Part shown: positions 7,341-15,148 of the stretch, in pieces | Layout: each line of letters begins with the position of its first letter | How positions within the stretch are numbered: the stretch's first letter is position 1 | Assembly: GCA_040904825.1 (NCBI GenBank) | Contig: JBBDSU010000038.1 | Coordinates: forward strand, 1 to 38,408 | Origin: JBBDSU01 sp040904825 | Lineage (GTDB): Bacteria > Actinomycetota > Nitriliruptoria > Nitriliruptorales > Nitriliruptoraceae | Direction of reading: 5' to 3' | Length of the DNA stretch: 38,408 nucleotides | Translations under genes and position numbers: made by a program | Notes under the pieces: generated by a model | What the model was told of the DNA's origin: nothing | Databases searched by the model: none | What the model saw: the letters and a program-made list of their open reading frames with translations, nothing else

Positions 7341-8375
7341 ATGGTGTCTCGTATCGGCGTGCTCACGGGAGGAGGCGACTGTCCTGGGCTCAATGCTGCC
7401 ATCCGCGCGATTGTCCGCAGGTCCATCTCGTACAAAGTCACCCCGTATGGATTCCGTGGTGGTTGGAAGGGGGTGCTGGCCCTCGAAATCGAACAGATGA
7501 CCTTGGCGTCGACGCGGGGCTTGTTGCATCGCGGTGGCACTGTGCTGGGGACATCCCGCGTGAGTCCTCACTACGAGGACGGAGGGGTGGACCGGGTGCA
7601 TGAAGCACTCGACGTTCATAGCCTTGATGGGCTCATCGTCATCGGGGGAGAGGGCACGTTGTCGGCTGCGCGCCGGCTCTACGAGGAGGAAGGGATCCCG
7701 ATCATCGGGATCCCTAAGACCATCGACAACGATGTAGGCGGCACCGATGCGACCATCGGGTTCTCGACCGCGGTTGACATCGCCACCGAGGCGGTTGACC
7801 GGCTGCATTCAACAGCCGAGTCCCACAATCGAGTTCAAGTGTTGGAGGTGATGGGGCGCCATGCTGGATGGATCGCAACTCATGCTGGCATGGCTGGAGG
7901 CGCTGACGCGATCCTGATCCCGGAAGTGCCCTTCGACATCGCGCAAGTCGCGCGCCACCTCAAGCATCGCGCCGGAACGGGACGAGACTTTTCCATCGTC
8001 GTAGTCGCCGAAGGCGCTCAACCTAAAGAGGGGACCATCACGATCCCACAGGTGCCTGTCGACGAGTTCGGCCGGCCGCGACTAGGTGGTCTCGCTTTCA
8101 CGATTGCCGATGAGATCGAAGATCGGACCGGTTACGAAGCCCGCGTGACGGTGCTAGGTCACGTTCAACGCGGGGGCACTCCTAACGCCACCGACCGCAC
8201 GTTGGCGACCCGAATGGGTGTACGAGCGGTCGACCTCGCAATGAAGGGACAATGGGGAATGATGACCGGTCTCCGGGGAGGATTCGTTAAACCGGTCTCG
8301 CTTGCGGATGCGACTGAATGTCTCAAGACGGTGCCCGAGGGGCTCTACGAGGTTGCGGAAGTCTTCTTCGGATGA
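7341..8375 (+). CDS. pfkA: 6-phosphofructokinase, ATP-type by residue pattern
   Basis: Phosphorylates fructose 6-phosphate to the 1,6-bisphosphate in glycolysis. The 344-aa sequence has GGDCPGLN (residues 11-18), GGEGT (102-106), PKTIDND (125-131) with the catalytic Asp, and GHVQRGG near the C-terminus. The residue matching E. coli Gly104 is Gly (G105), which favours ATP as donor. The residue matching Gly124 is Lys (K126), as in PPi-dependent enzymes. This G/K combination is that of group III actinobacterial PFKs such as the ATP enzyme of Streptomyces coelicolor. I use ATG 7341, not the in-frame TTG at 7335. The stop overlaps the threonine aldolase start as ATGA. Confidence 0.94.
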   Translation: MVSRIGVLTGGGDCPGLNAAIRAIVRRSISYKVTPYGFRGGWKGVLALEIEQMTLASTRGLLHRGGTVLGTSRVSPHYEDGGVDRVHEALDVHSLDGLIVIGGEGTLSAARRLYEEEGIPIIGIPKTIDNDVGGTDATIGFSTAVDIATEAVDRLHSTAESHNRVQVLEVMGRHAGWIATHAGMAGGADAILIPEVPFDIAQVARHLKHRAGTGRDFSIVVVAEGAQPKEGTITIPQVPVDEFGRPRLGGLAFTIADEIEDRTGYEARVTVLGHVQRGGTPNATDRTLATRMGVRAVDLAMKGQWGMMTGLRGGFVKPVSLADATECLKTVPEGLYEVAEVFFG

Positions 8376-9409
8376 CCAATCTTGTTGACCTGCGATCGGA
8401 CACGGTGACGCGCCCAGGCGATGGCATGCGGCACGCCATGGCGACAGCTGATGTTGGCGACGATGTGTTCGGCGAAGACCCAACGGTCCGGGCGCTCGAG
8501 GAACGTGTAGCCACTCTCTTCGGGCGGCAAGCGGCAATGTTCACTGCCTCCGGGCTCATGGCGACGCAAGCCCTGCTGGCGGCCACATGTCCTCGCGGAT
8601 CGGAGATCATTTGCGAGTCGAACGCTCACCTGGCAGCGTATGAGTCAGGTGCGGTTGCCATTCTTGCCAACTTGCAAACGCGCACGGTGGACGGTGACCG
8701 AGGCCGGCTCGATGCCACCGCTGTTAGTGCTGCGATGCGACCGCCGATGTTTCCCGCGACGCAACTCGGCGCCATATCGGTCGAAGAAACCACGAATCGT
8801 GGCGGAGGTGCAATCCACGGACTGTCGCGCCTCCGCAAGATTCGTGAAGTGGCCGATGGCCGGTCAGTGCCTCTGCATGTAGACGGGGCCCGGATCTTCA
8901 ACGCCATCGTCGCCACCGGTGTCGCCCCTGCCGCCTACGGAGCGATCGCGAGCGTGTTGAGCTTTTGTTTGTCGAAGGGACTGGGGGCACCGGTGGGATC
9001 GGTTGCCGTTGGGGATGCCGACGTCATGGGCGAGGCGCGGCGTTGGCGCCGACGTCTCGGAGGCGACATGCGGCAAGCAGGCGTGCTCGCGGCGGCTGGC
9101 ATCTATGCACTCGACCATCACGTTGATCGCCTCGCTGACGATCATGCCAATGCCAGGGCAATCGCAGACCGGATTGCATCGGCTGTTGAGGGTGTCGTTG
9201 AACCCGATGATGTCGCGACCAACATGGTCTATGTCTCGACAGGATCACGCCCTGCGGCGGAAGTCGTCAGACAGGTGAGTGACCACGGCGTGCTCATCGG
9301 CGCGATGGACACGCACCTGTTACGACTGGTCACCCACCTGGATGTCGATGCTGCTGATTGCCGTCGCGCGGCCGACGTGGTGATCAAGGCGCTGTCCGCC
9401 ACGGCGTGA
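8372..9409 (+). CDS. ltaE: Low-specificity L-threonine aldolase
   Basis: PLP-dependent enzyme cleaving L-threonine or allo-threonine to glycine and acetaldehyde. The 345-aa product begins TNLVDLRSDTVTRPG, the classical start of the family, followed by DVGDDVFGEDPTV. It has the cofactor aspartate block LHVDGARIFNA and the lysine block SFCLSKGLGAPVGS (Schiff-base Lys). ATG 8372 overlaps the pfkA stop as ATGA, so translation is coupled to pfkA; no separate ribosome-binding site is needed. Pairing a glycolytic kinase with threonine aldolase is not a common operon. Confidence 0.93.
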   Translation: MTNLVDLRSDTVTRPGDGMRHAMATADVGDDVFGEDPTVRALEERVATLFGRQAAMFTASGLMATQALLAATCPRGSEIICESNAHLAAYESGAVAILANLQTRTVDGDRGRLDATAVSAAMRPPMFPATQLGAISVEETTNRGGGAIHGLSRLRKIREVADGRSVPLHVDGARIFNAIVATGVAPAAYGAIASVLSFCLSKGLGAPVGSVAVGDADVMGEARRWRRRLGGDMRQAGVLAAAGIYALDHHVDRLADDHANARAIADRIASAVEGVVEPDDVATNMVYVSTGSRPAAEVVRQVSDHGVLIGAMDTHLLRLVTHLDVDAADCRRAADVVIKALSATA

Positions 9410-9447
9410 GATCAAGCCGCACCTGACCGAGTCGCGCTGGAGCTCGG

Positions 9448-9500
9448 CAGGCCCGCGACGGGCCTGAGCGTCACGTGCCCGGCCTGTGGGTCACGTGACG
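9448..9500. terminator. Two hairpins between convergent ltaE and DAHP synthase genes
   Basis: The 110-base gap between convergent genes holds two perfect inverted repeats: CAGGCCCG (9448-9455) with CGGGCCTG (9459-9466) around a 3-base loop, and CGTCACGTG (9469-9477) with CACGTGACG (9492-9500) around a 14-base loop. Neither is followed by a clear T-run on either strand. They are well placed for bidirectional termination or transcript 3'-end protection, as GC-rich actinobacterial terminators often lack U-tracts. Confidence 0.5.
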
Positions 9501-9519
9501 TGTGCCGCGTCAGGGGCGA

Positions 9520-10569
9520 TCAGGCAGCGTCGGGCTTGCCCAGCGACTCGAAGGTGATGAGTTGGCGTCCCATAGCTTCACTGAAGCGCGCGACCGTGTC
9601 GCGCAATTCATTGATGTCGTCGTGGACCAGAGCCTGCGGGCCGTCGCAAAGCGCCGTCTCTGGTTGCGGATGCACATCGACGATCACACCATCGGCGCCA
9701 ACGCCGATCGCTGACCGGATGAGCGGCATCACGAGGTCACGGCGGCCACCAGAATGCGACGGGTCGATGATGACGGGCAGGTGCGTCAGCGACTGAGCCA
9801 CCGGCACTGCCGAGACGTCCAGCGTGAAGCGGGTGAGAGGCTCGAATGAGCGCACACCTCGCTCGCACAAGACGATTTGGAGGTTGCCGGTGTGGGCAAC
9901 GTATTCCGCTGCCATAATCCACTCGTCGATAGTTGCTGTCATGCCACGCTTGAGCATGACGGGGCGGCCCGACATGCCAGCTTCCTTGAGAAGTTGGAAG
10001 TTCTGCATGTTGCGGGTGCCGATTTGCAACATGTCGGCCTTGGCTGCAACTATCTCGACATCTGCTGGGGTGACGACTTCTGTGGCGAACGGCAGGCCAA
10101 GATCGCGCGACACACCATGCAAGATGTCGAGTCCGGCTTCACCAAGGCCCTGGAACGCGTAGGGCGAAGTGCGCGGCTTGTACGCACCGCCACGCAAGAT
10201 TGTCGCGCCGGCTTCTTTTGCCATCCGGCAAGCAGCTTCGGTCTGCGCTTCGGTTTCAACGGCGCAAGGCCCCGCAATGAGCGTGACGGTATCTCGGCCG
10301 ATCGGCGTATTTCCGACCATCACCGTCGACGGGCGAGGGTGCGTTTCCGTACTGACCAGTTTGTAAGGCTTGGAGACACGGATGACGTCTTCAACGCCTG
10401 GGAAGGCGTGAAGCGGCAATTCGCTGAACTGCGTCAAGTCTCCGACGAGGCCAATGATGGTCTGGCTCTTGCCGCGGGAGACGAATGCTTCACCGCCCAC
10501 CTCCGAGATGGCCTTGACCACCTTTTGGATGTCGGCATCGCCAGCTGTCGATCGCATGACCACAACCAT
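9520..10569 (-). CDS. aroF: 3-deoxy-7-phosphoheptulonate synthase (DAHP synthase, type I-beta)
   Basis: Condenses phosphoenolpyruvate with erythrose 4-phosphate, the entry step of the shikimate pathway. The 349-aa product has an N-terminal ferredoxin-like domain of about 70-80 residues (MVVVMRSTAGDADIQKVV...), the hallmark of the I-beta subgroup and, in characterised members, the site of Tyr/Phe feedback. The barrel follows with IAGPCAVET, LRGGAYKPRTSPYAFQGLG, LKRGM and PVIIDPSHSGGRRDLV. ATG 10569 is chosen because AGAGAGGA lies about 9 bases upstream and the conserved MVVVM begins there; the frame is open to 10599. Upstream on the same strand are a leader peptide and hairpins that suggest attenuation control. 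Confidence 0.95.
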   Translation of the reverse strand: MVVVMRSTAGDADIQKVVKAISEVGGEAFVSRGKSQTIIGLVGDLTQFSELPLHAFPGVEDVIRVSKPYKLVSTETHPRPSTVMVGNTPIGRDTVTLIAGPCAVETEAQTEAACRMAKEAGATILRGGAYKPRTSPYAFQGLGEAGLDILHGVSRDLGLPFATEVVTPADVEIVAAKADMLQIGTRNMQNFQLLKEAGMSGRPVMLKRGMTATIDEWIMAAEYVAHTGNLQIVLCERGVRSFEPLTRFTLDVSAVPVAQSLTHLPVIIDPSHSGGRRDLVMPLIRSAIGVGADGVIVDVHPQPETALCDGPQALVHDDINELRDTVARFSEAMGRQLITFESLGKPDAA

Positions 10570-10616
10570 CGTGGTGTCCTCTCTGCTCGTGCTCTTCACC
10601 CGGCCCCGGAACCAAC

Positions 10617-10717
10617 GAACCCCGGGGGATTCCCGGGGTCCAAGCGGCTTCGTGGGGGATTTAGCAGGTGTTCACGACGCACGCCGACCCGGGACCGGTG
10701 GCGTAGTACCAGGTCCC
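10617..10717 (-). promoter_or_regulatory. Aromatic amino acid attenuator (alternative hairpins) of aroF
   Basis: Reading the minus strand, four segments can pair in two exclusive ways. Segment 1 GGGACC (10717-10712) pairs with segment 2 GGTCCC (10696-10691), and the Trp-Tyr-Tyr codons lie in the loop. Segment 3 GGACCCCGGG (10641-10632) pairs with segment 4 CCCGGGGTTC (10626-10617), a very stable hairpin 48 bases before the aroF start. Segment 2 can instead pair with segment 3 (GGTCC with GGACC), breaking the 3:4 hairpin. This is the layout of trp-type attenuators. The 3:4 hairpin is not followed by a clean U-run, so it may terminate in an unusual way or affect ribosome access. Confidence 0.72.
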
Positions 10718-10750
10718 CAAAAAAGTACGGAACTTGTTGAGGTGCGTCAT
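10661..10750 (-). CDS. Leader peptide of aroF, 29 aa with Trp-Tyr-Tyr
   Basis: A 30-codon frame from ATG (10750-10748) to TAA (10663-10661) on the strand of the DAHP synthase gene. It contains Phe at codons 7 and 10 and Trp-Tyr-Tyr at codons 14-16 (TGG TAC TAC at 10711-10703), five aromatic residues within ten codons, and covers all three end products of the pathway that the downstream gene opens. The tail has two Cys (SACVVNTC). An extended -10 element ends about 7 bases before the ATG, so the transcript may be leaderless. Ribosome stalling at the aromatic codons would be the sensor for the hairpins that follow. An analogous leader (aroR) ahead of aroF has been reported in Corynebacterium glutamicum, as I recall. 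Confidence 0.78.
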   Translation of the reverse strand: MTHLNKFRTFLGTWYYATGPGSACVVNTC

Positions 10751-10757
10751 GCCGCGC

Positions 10758-10766
10758 AGCATAGCA
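10758..10766 (-). promoter_or_regulatory. Extended -10 promoter of the aroF leader
   Basis: On the minus strand TGC-TATGCT forms an extended -10 (TGn followed by TATGCT, 4 or 5 matches to TATAAT). Initiation about 7 bases downstream would fall on or next to the leader-peptide ATG at 10750. No good -35 hexamer is visible, as is allowed for extended -10 promoters. Confidence 0.5.
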
Positions 10767-10877
10767 CTGATGTCGCCTCGATAGAATCCCTGGCTTGCGG
10801 CTCGGCTGCCACATTGCCCTCGTCAGGGTCTACGCTGACCGATAACCGTGCCGTCGAGATCCGGAGGCGTAAGCGAC

Positions 10878-11834
10878 GTGACCGCCCCATCGGGTCGTGG
10901 AAACGGTGTTGGTCGTCATTCGACGATCGAGTCAGCCGATGCCGCCGCCGTGAACGGTCACGATGAGGACAGCGGGTCAGGGGTAGTCCGCGACATCGTT
11001 GGCGCAGCGATTGCACTCGCGTGCCCGGCGTGTGATCAGCCTCAGAGCGTCAGCCGCGAGATCTGTGGTGACTGCGGCGTCGATCTTGACACGGCCATGG
11101 TGAGTCCGTGGCCGTCACGACCTGACCGACCACGCGTACCATCCGTCGTCGCAGAGCCTCGGATCCGCTGGGGCAGAGGATGGTGGCCGCTGGCAGCCAT
11201 GGCCATCATCACGGTCAGCGTTGTCGCCGGCTTGTTTATCGCTGGAGTTGGACCGTTCGCACGAGCGGTGCCTCCACCTCCTCCGGTCGAATTGGATGGC
11301 GATACGTATGTAGAACCACGCGTCGTGCTGGAATTGACCGACATTGCCACGGTCACTGTGAGTCCTCCTGCCGATGGTCGCGACTTCAGTCCCGTGCAGA
11401 TGGTCGATGATGACCCCACCACTGCGTGGCGTTCACTGCCGGCACAACCCGACGGTCAACGAGAGATCATCGACCTGTTTCTCGCGGAGCCATCGTGGGT
11501 TGAGATGTTGCTGGTCAGCAACGGTGACCAGTTTGATGCGGAAAGCTACGGCTGGGCGGCAAGAGTTCATCGTGCGCTGGTCACCTTTGACGGTGGAGTC
11601 CGCTACGTCGTTGACCTGCTTGACGTCGGCCGCATTCCGCAAGCCGTTGAGCTGCCAGCGCCCGTATTGACGACCACTATGAGAATTGAGATCGTGGAAG
11701 TGTTTCCCGGGAGTACCGATGCGGGCGTGGCGATTTCCGACCTGGAGTTGAGAGGGCGGATCGCAGCCGATGAGGATGCCGATGAGGCCATCGCCAGAGC
11801 CCAATCATGGCCGGCAACTGGGACAGGGTTCTAG
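10878..11834 (+). CDS. Membrane protein with zinc ribbon and discoidin-like C-terminal domain
   Basis: A 318-aa protein. An N-terminal low-complexity segment is followed by a zinc-ribbon (CPACDQ...CGDCG), a basic linker, one transmembrane helix (WWPLAAMAIITVSVVAGLFIA), a Pro-rich spacer and a C-terminal beta domain. The latter has VQMVDDDPTTAWRS, the typical start of F5/8 type C / NADase-type glycan-binding folds, where D-x-x-x-x-T-x-W is conserved. This suggests a cytoplasmic metal-binding part and an outside carbohydrate- or ligand-binding part. I take the GTG at 10878 because GGAGG lies 10 bases upstream; the frame is open further up. Next to the PASTA kinase gene on the opposite strand, so a role in cell-envelope sensing is possible but unproven. 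Confidence 0.75.
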   Translation: MTAPSGRGNGVGRHSTIESADAAAVNGHDEDSGSGVVRDIVGAAIALACPACDQPQSVSREICGDCGVDLDTAMVSPWPSRPDRPRVPSVVAEPRIRWGRGWWPLAAMAIITVSVVAGLFIAGVGPFARAVPPPPPVELDGDTYVEPRVVLELTDIATVTVSPPADGRDFSPVQMVDDDPTTAWRSLPAQPDGQREIIDLFLAEPSWVEMLLVSNGDQFDAESYGWAARVHRALVTFDGGVRYVVDLLDVGRIPQAVELPAPVLTTTMRIEIVEVFPGSTDAGVAISDLELRGRIAADEDADEAIARAQSWPATGTGF

Positions 11835-11897
11835 CGGGATCGGTGCGCTCGGCTCGACTGATCTTCCACGGTACCTAGTGGCAGGCGTTGGCCCGGC

Positions 11898-13844
11898 TCA
11901 GTCGTTGTAAGCGAACAGCGTGACCGTGTCACCGACCCGCCGAGTTGAACCAGGACCCGGATCTTGATCGAACACGCGGCCAGGATTCAAGAAGGCACCA
12001 ATTCCTCCACGTCGTTCGACCGTGGCGCGCAGTCCCAGCGCTTCGAGCGTTGCAACGGCGTCGGCGACACGCTCACCACGCAACGACGGCACTTCAACAG
12101 GCGGGGGACCGTCAGAAACGATGACGTTGACGGTGCCGCCTGGCAACACATTCGCTTCGGCCGTTGGAGTCTGCTCAATGACCGTGTCGCGTGGCAAGGT
12201 GTCGTAGCGACGTTCCATGACCTCGACAGCCAACCCGACACTTTCGAGCAGTCTCGTCGCGTCGGTCAGCGACTCGCCAACGAGAGTGGGAACCGTCACT
12301 GGTTCGGGGCCGTCACTGACGAGCAACGTCACCGTGCTGGATTCGTCGATCGATGCTCCAGCCTCGGGATCAGTGGCTATGACCCTGCCTTCGGGGACCG
12401 TGCCGTCGTGGCGTGACTGAACGGCCACTTCGAATCCCGCCGCAACGAGTTCCGAACGAGCGGCTGCGGATTCGTGACCGGCAACATGCGGCACCTCGAT
12501 CTGTCGCGGCCCTGCCGACAGCACGAGTGTGACCGTCGACCCGAAACGGGCCTGCCCATTGAGATTCTGTTCGATGACGTGGCGTGCAGGAATCGTGAGG
12601 TGGTGCACGGTTTCATGTGACGTGGCCACGTCAAATCCCGCATCAGACAGCGTGCGAGTCGCCACCGTCTCCGGCTGCCCGATCACGGAGGGAATGTCGG
12701 TCATCGGAGCAAAGAAATGCGTGTAGGTCAGGAATCCACCGATTCCGGAGGCGGCGATGAGGGCGACAACCATGAGTAGGCGCAGCCATCCGCGCACCCG
12801 GCGCCCAGCACGGAACTCGATTGCTTCAGTCGGTGCGTCCGGATCAACGATTTCCACTTCGGTGGCGTCATCGATATCCCGAGCATCACCGACATCGCCG
12901 GTCGTCGGCGCAAACGCGGGAAGTTCGTCGACGAGGAGGTTGACTGCGGGCACGGTCGGCGCAGCGTTCGACAATGCCCGCGCAAAATCGTGGGCATCGT
13001 CATAGCGGTGAGATGGATCCATGGCGGTGGACCAGCCGACGATCTCGTCAAAGGCACGGTCGATATCGTCGACGAATCCTGACGGGGCCGGCACGCGGTG
13101 GGAAGTGTGCGCGAGTGCCGTCGCGTAGGCCGACTCGCCTTCATGTGGGGGCTTGCCCGTGAGGCACTCGAACAGGACAACACCGAGCGCGTATACGTCG
13201 CTGCGGGCATCGAGTGCGTGGCCTTTGACCGCCTCGGGTGACAGATAGTGAGGAGAGCCGACGAGCACGTCCGTGCCGAACGTTGTCGACGCGGTAGCTG
13301 CCGCGCGTGCGAGGCCGAAGTCGGTGATGCGTACGGTCCCATCAAGGCCAATGAGCACGTTTTCGGGCTTGACATCACGGTGGACGAGCCGGGCGCGATG
13401 AGCGGCGCCCAATCCGGTCGCAACAGGAATGAGGACCGCTGCTGCTTCCGCTGGCTCAAGGCGCCCGAAGTGGCGCAGCACTTCCCTGAGGGTGGGGCCT
13501 TCAACAAGTTGCAGTACGAGATAGGCACCTTCGTCTGATTCACCCCAATCATGGACGCCGACAACGTTGGGGTGAGCTAGCGCTGCAGCAGCACGCGCTT
13601 CGCGCCGAAAGCGCTCAAGAAAGGTTGGATCTGCCGCCAGATGCGGGTGGAGGATCTTGACTGCCACCTCACGGTCGAGCGCCTCATCGAAAGCTCTGTG
13701 GACGGTTGCCATGCCGCCACGTCCAAGTTCTCCGAGCAGCCGATACCGCCCACCGACGCGGGTGGTTGCGACGGTCGTCGAGGACGAAGCATTCACGATG
13801 CCGGATCGTACGTCAGCGGCCGAAGATGTCCGTGGAGGTGACAC
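11898..13844 (-). CDS. pknB: PASTA-domain serine/threonine protein kinase
   Basis: A 648-aa transmembrane kinase. The kinase domain spans about residues 33-290: glycine loop LGRGGMATV, K63 in VAVK, HRD at 155-157 (HRDVKPEN), DFG at 175-177 and LSPEAVKG. A single helix at about 354-375 leads to four PASTA repeats, each beginning with an IPSV/VPxL-type motif and ending in a 'VxLxxSxGP' strand. In actinobacteria such kinases bind muropeptides outside and phosphorylate cell-division and wall-synthesis proteins inside. Start is GTG 13844 without a strong ribosome-binding site; GTG at codon 17 is an alternative. The usual neighbours (pbpA, rodA, FHA genes) are not here, so this may be an additional paralogue. 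Confidence 0.94.
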   Translation of the reverse strand: MSPPRTSSAADVRSGIVNASSSTTVATTRVGGRYRLLGELGRGGMATVHRAFDEALDREVAVKILHPHLAADPTFLERFRREARAAAALAHPNVVGVHDWGESDEGAYLVLQLVEGPTLREVLRHFGRLEPAEAAAVLIPVATGLGAAHRARLVHRDVKPENVLIGLDGTVRITDFGLARAAATASTTFGTDVLVGSPHYLSPEAVKGHALDARSDVYALGVVLFECLTGKPPHEGESAYATALAHTSHRVPAPSGFVDDIDRAFDEIVGWSTAMDPSHRYDDAHDFARALSNAAPTVPAVNLLVDELPAFAPTTGDVGDARDIDDATEVEIVDPDAPTEAIEFRAGRRVRGWLRLLMVVALIAASGIGGFLTYTHFFAPMTDIPSVIGQPETVATRTLSDAGFDVATSHETVHHLTIPARHVIEQNLNGQARFGSTVTLVLSAGPRQIEVPHVAGHESAAARSELVAAGFEVAVQSRHDGTVPEGRVIATDPEAGASIDESSTVTLLVSDGPEPVTVPTLVGESLTDATRLLESVGLAVEVMERRYDTLPRDTVIEQTPTAEANVLPGGTVNVIVSDGPPPVEVPSLRGERVADAVATLEALGLRATVERRGGIGAFLNPGRVFDQDPGPGSTRRVGDTVTLFAYND

Positions 13845-13884
13845 CGACTGAGGTCAGCGGCCATGGGCCGAACGCTTCGCGGCC

Positions 13885-14340
13885 TCACTGTTGCATCTGG
13901 TCGATTCTCATCTGCAAGATCTCGTAACGGATCTCAAGGTCCTCGATCAACGCGCGAAGCTCATTCATCATGTCGCGCAGGTCGGCGATCGATGCGCGTA
14001 AATCCCCTTCAAGTCCGTCGATTTGACCTCCGAATTCCAATCGGGCCGAACGCTCGTCCGCCAGATCATCGGCGAGATCTGCGACGAGTTCGTCGAGCCC
14101 GTCGATGCGGGTGGTGAGTTGTGACGGGGACGTCAGGCCACCGCTGTCGCTTCCGTCGACAAGTTTCGAGACGATCGACTCAAGCGACTCAAGGCGGGAT
14201 TGGATGTCATCGATGATGATGACCTGTGATGTCACGGACGCCTCGTCAGCGGGTGCTTCGGCCGTGTTGTCGGTCTCGTTGGGAGAGCAGGCTGACGCTG
14301 CGACGACCACTACCATCATCAATGACCGAAGGATGTTCAT
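13885..14340 (-). CDS. Coiled-coil lipoprotein, unknown function
   Basis: A 151-aa predicted lipoprotein. Residues 1-17 form a signal peptide with the lipobox AASA-C18, followed by an acidic linker. From about residue 45 almost the whole protein shows heptad-like spacing (LESLESIVSKL, IDGLEGDLRASIADLRDMM, LRALIEDLEIRYEILQMRI), so it should be a long surface coiled coil. The start at ATG 14340 is set by the signal peptide; the open frame continues to 14406. Family not recognised. It lies upstream of pknB on the same strand, 40 bases away, and could be cotranscribed with it. Confidence 0.75.
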   Translation of the reverse strand: MNILRSLMMVVVVAASACSPNETDNTAEAPADEASVTSQVIIIDDIQSRLESLESIVSKLVDGSDSGGLTSPSQLTTRIDGLDELVADLADDLADERSARLEFGGQIDGLEGDLRASIADLRDMMNELRALIEDLEIRYEILQMRIDQMQQ

Positions 14341-14387
14341 GTTGCAGAGCCTACGTTCAGTGGTCTTGTCCCGTGGGTGAGCGGACG

Positions 14388-14729
14388 GTGGCCGACCGCA
14401 CAGCATTTGATGTTGCGTTGGAGCGTTTGGGATTTCAGGTCACCGGCACGTCGCGCAAGGGCGGTCGGGTCTGGTCGTTGCCCTTCAATCGGCATTTGAC
14501 ATTCGCTGTTCATGACGATGGTTCAAGCCATGTCGTACTCAGTTGGGCGTTGGGCCTGGGGGAGTATCTCGAGGAGCGAGGCTGGCGCTTGAGTGTCTCC
14601 GATACATCTGCCTCCGAGTTGTACCCCCAGCACGACGTTCAAATCGCCCGCGATATCGAGGCAGTGGGGGCTGAGATGACTCGTGTCCTGGCAACCTTGC
14701 GCATTGATCTGGGAGCACCGGACCTGTGA
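14388..14729 (+). CDS. Conserved-looking hypothetical protein, 113 aa
   Basis: A soluble alpha/beta protein with no membrane segment. It starts VADRTAFDVALERLGFQVTG, has a strand-rich middle (HLTFAVHDDGSSHVVLSWAL) and ends with a helix (DIEAVGAEMTRVLATLRI). I do not recognise the family. GTG 14388 is the best start (GAGCGGA just before it); GTG 14373 is possible. The stop overlaps the start of the next gene as GTGA, so the two are translationally coupled. It is divergent from the coiled-coil lipoprotein with 47 bases between starts. Confidence 0.65.
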   Translation: MADRTAFDVALERLGFQVTGTSRKGGRVWSLPFNRHLTFAVHDDGSSHVVLSWALGLGEYLEERGWRLSVSDTSASELYPQHDVQIARDIEAVGAEMTRVLATLRIDLGAPDL

Positions 14730-15109
14730 CCTCAACCGAACGATCCGATGGGCCGGTCAACGATGGCGCTGCGGCAGCTGAAGCGGCGAACCCTGGCGTT
14801 GTGGCCACCAGGGAGCCAGTGGTCGACTTCGCCGGAACCGGTCGCAGGTTGCGGCGAATGGCCATGCTGGCAGTCGCAGCGATCCCGATCATCTGGCTTG
14901 CTGCTGGTGTAGCTGGTCCGTGGGATCTGTCGTGGCGGTTGCTGGCGGAAATCGCCGGATGGGTGGTCCTGGCCATGTCGGTGACCGAAGTTGCCATCGT
15001 CGGCAGTAGTGCAGTCGCTGGGATGCTGAGGGCTGGCGAACGTGGCGACCGTCTTGCCAGTAGCGACGTCTCGTTGGTGCCACCCCAGCTGCGCCGCCCG
15101 CAGCGCTAG
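14726..15109 (+). CDS. Small membrane protein with two helices, unknown
   Basis: A 127-aa protein. About 45 N-terminal residues are polar and probably disordered; then come two hydrophobic helices (MLAVAAIPIIWLAAGVAG and LLAEIAGWVVLAMSVTEVAIV) and a short basic, Pro-rich tail. No family recognised. GTG 14726 overlaps the stop of the preceding gene as GTGA, so it is expressed with that soluble protein, which may be its partner. The next gene converges with 39 bases between stops. Confidence 0.65.
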   Translation: MTSTERSDGPVNDGAAAAEAANPGVVATREPVVDFAGTGRRLRRMAMLAVAAIPIIWLAAGVAGPWDLSWRLLAEIAGWVVLAMSVTEVAIVGSSAVAGMLRAGERGDRLASSDVSLVPPQLRRPQR

Positions 15110-15148
15110 AACAGATTGCGACGTTGACGAGGCTGCAGCGGTCTCGCC

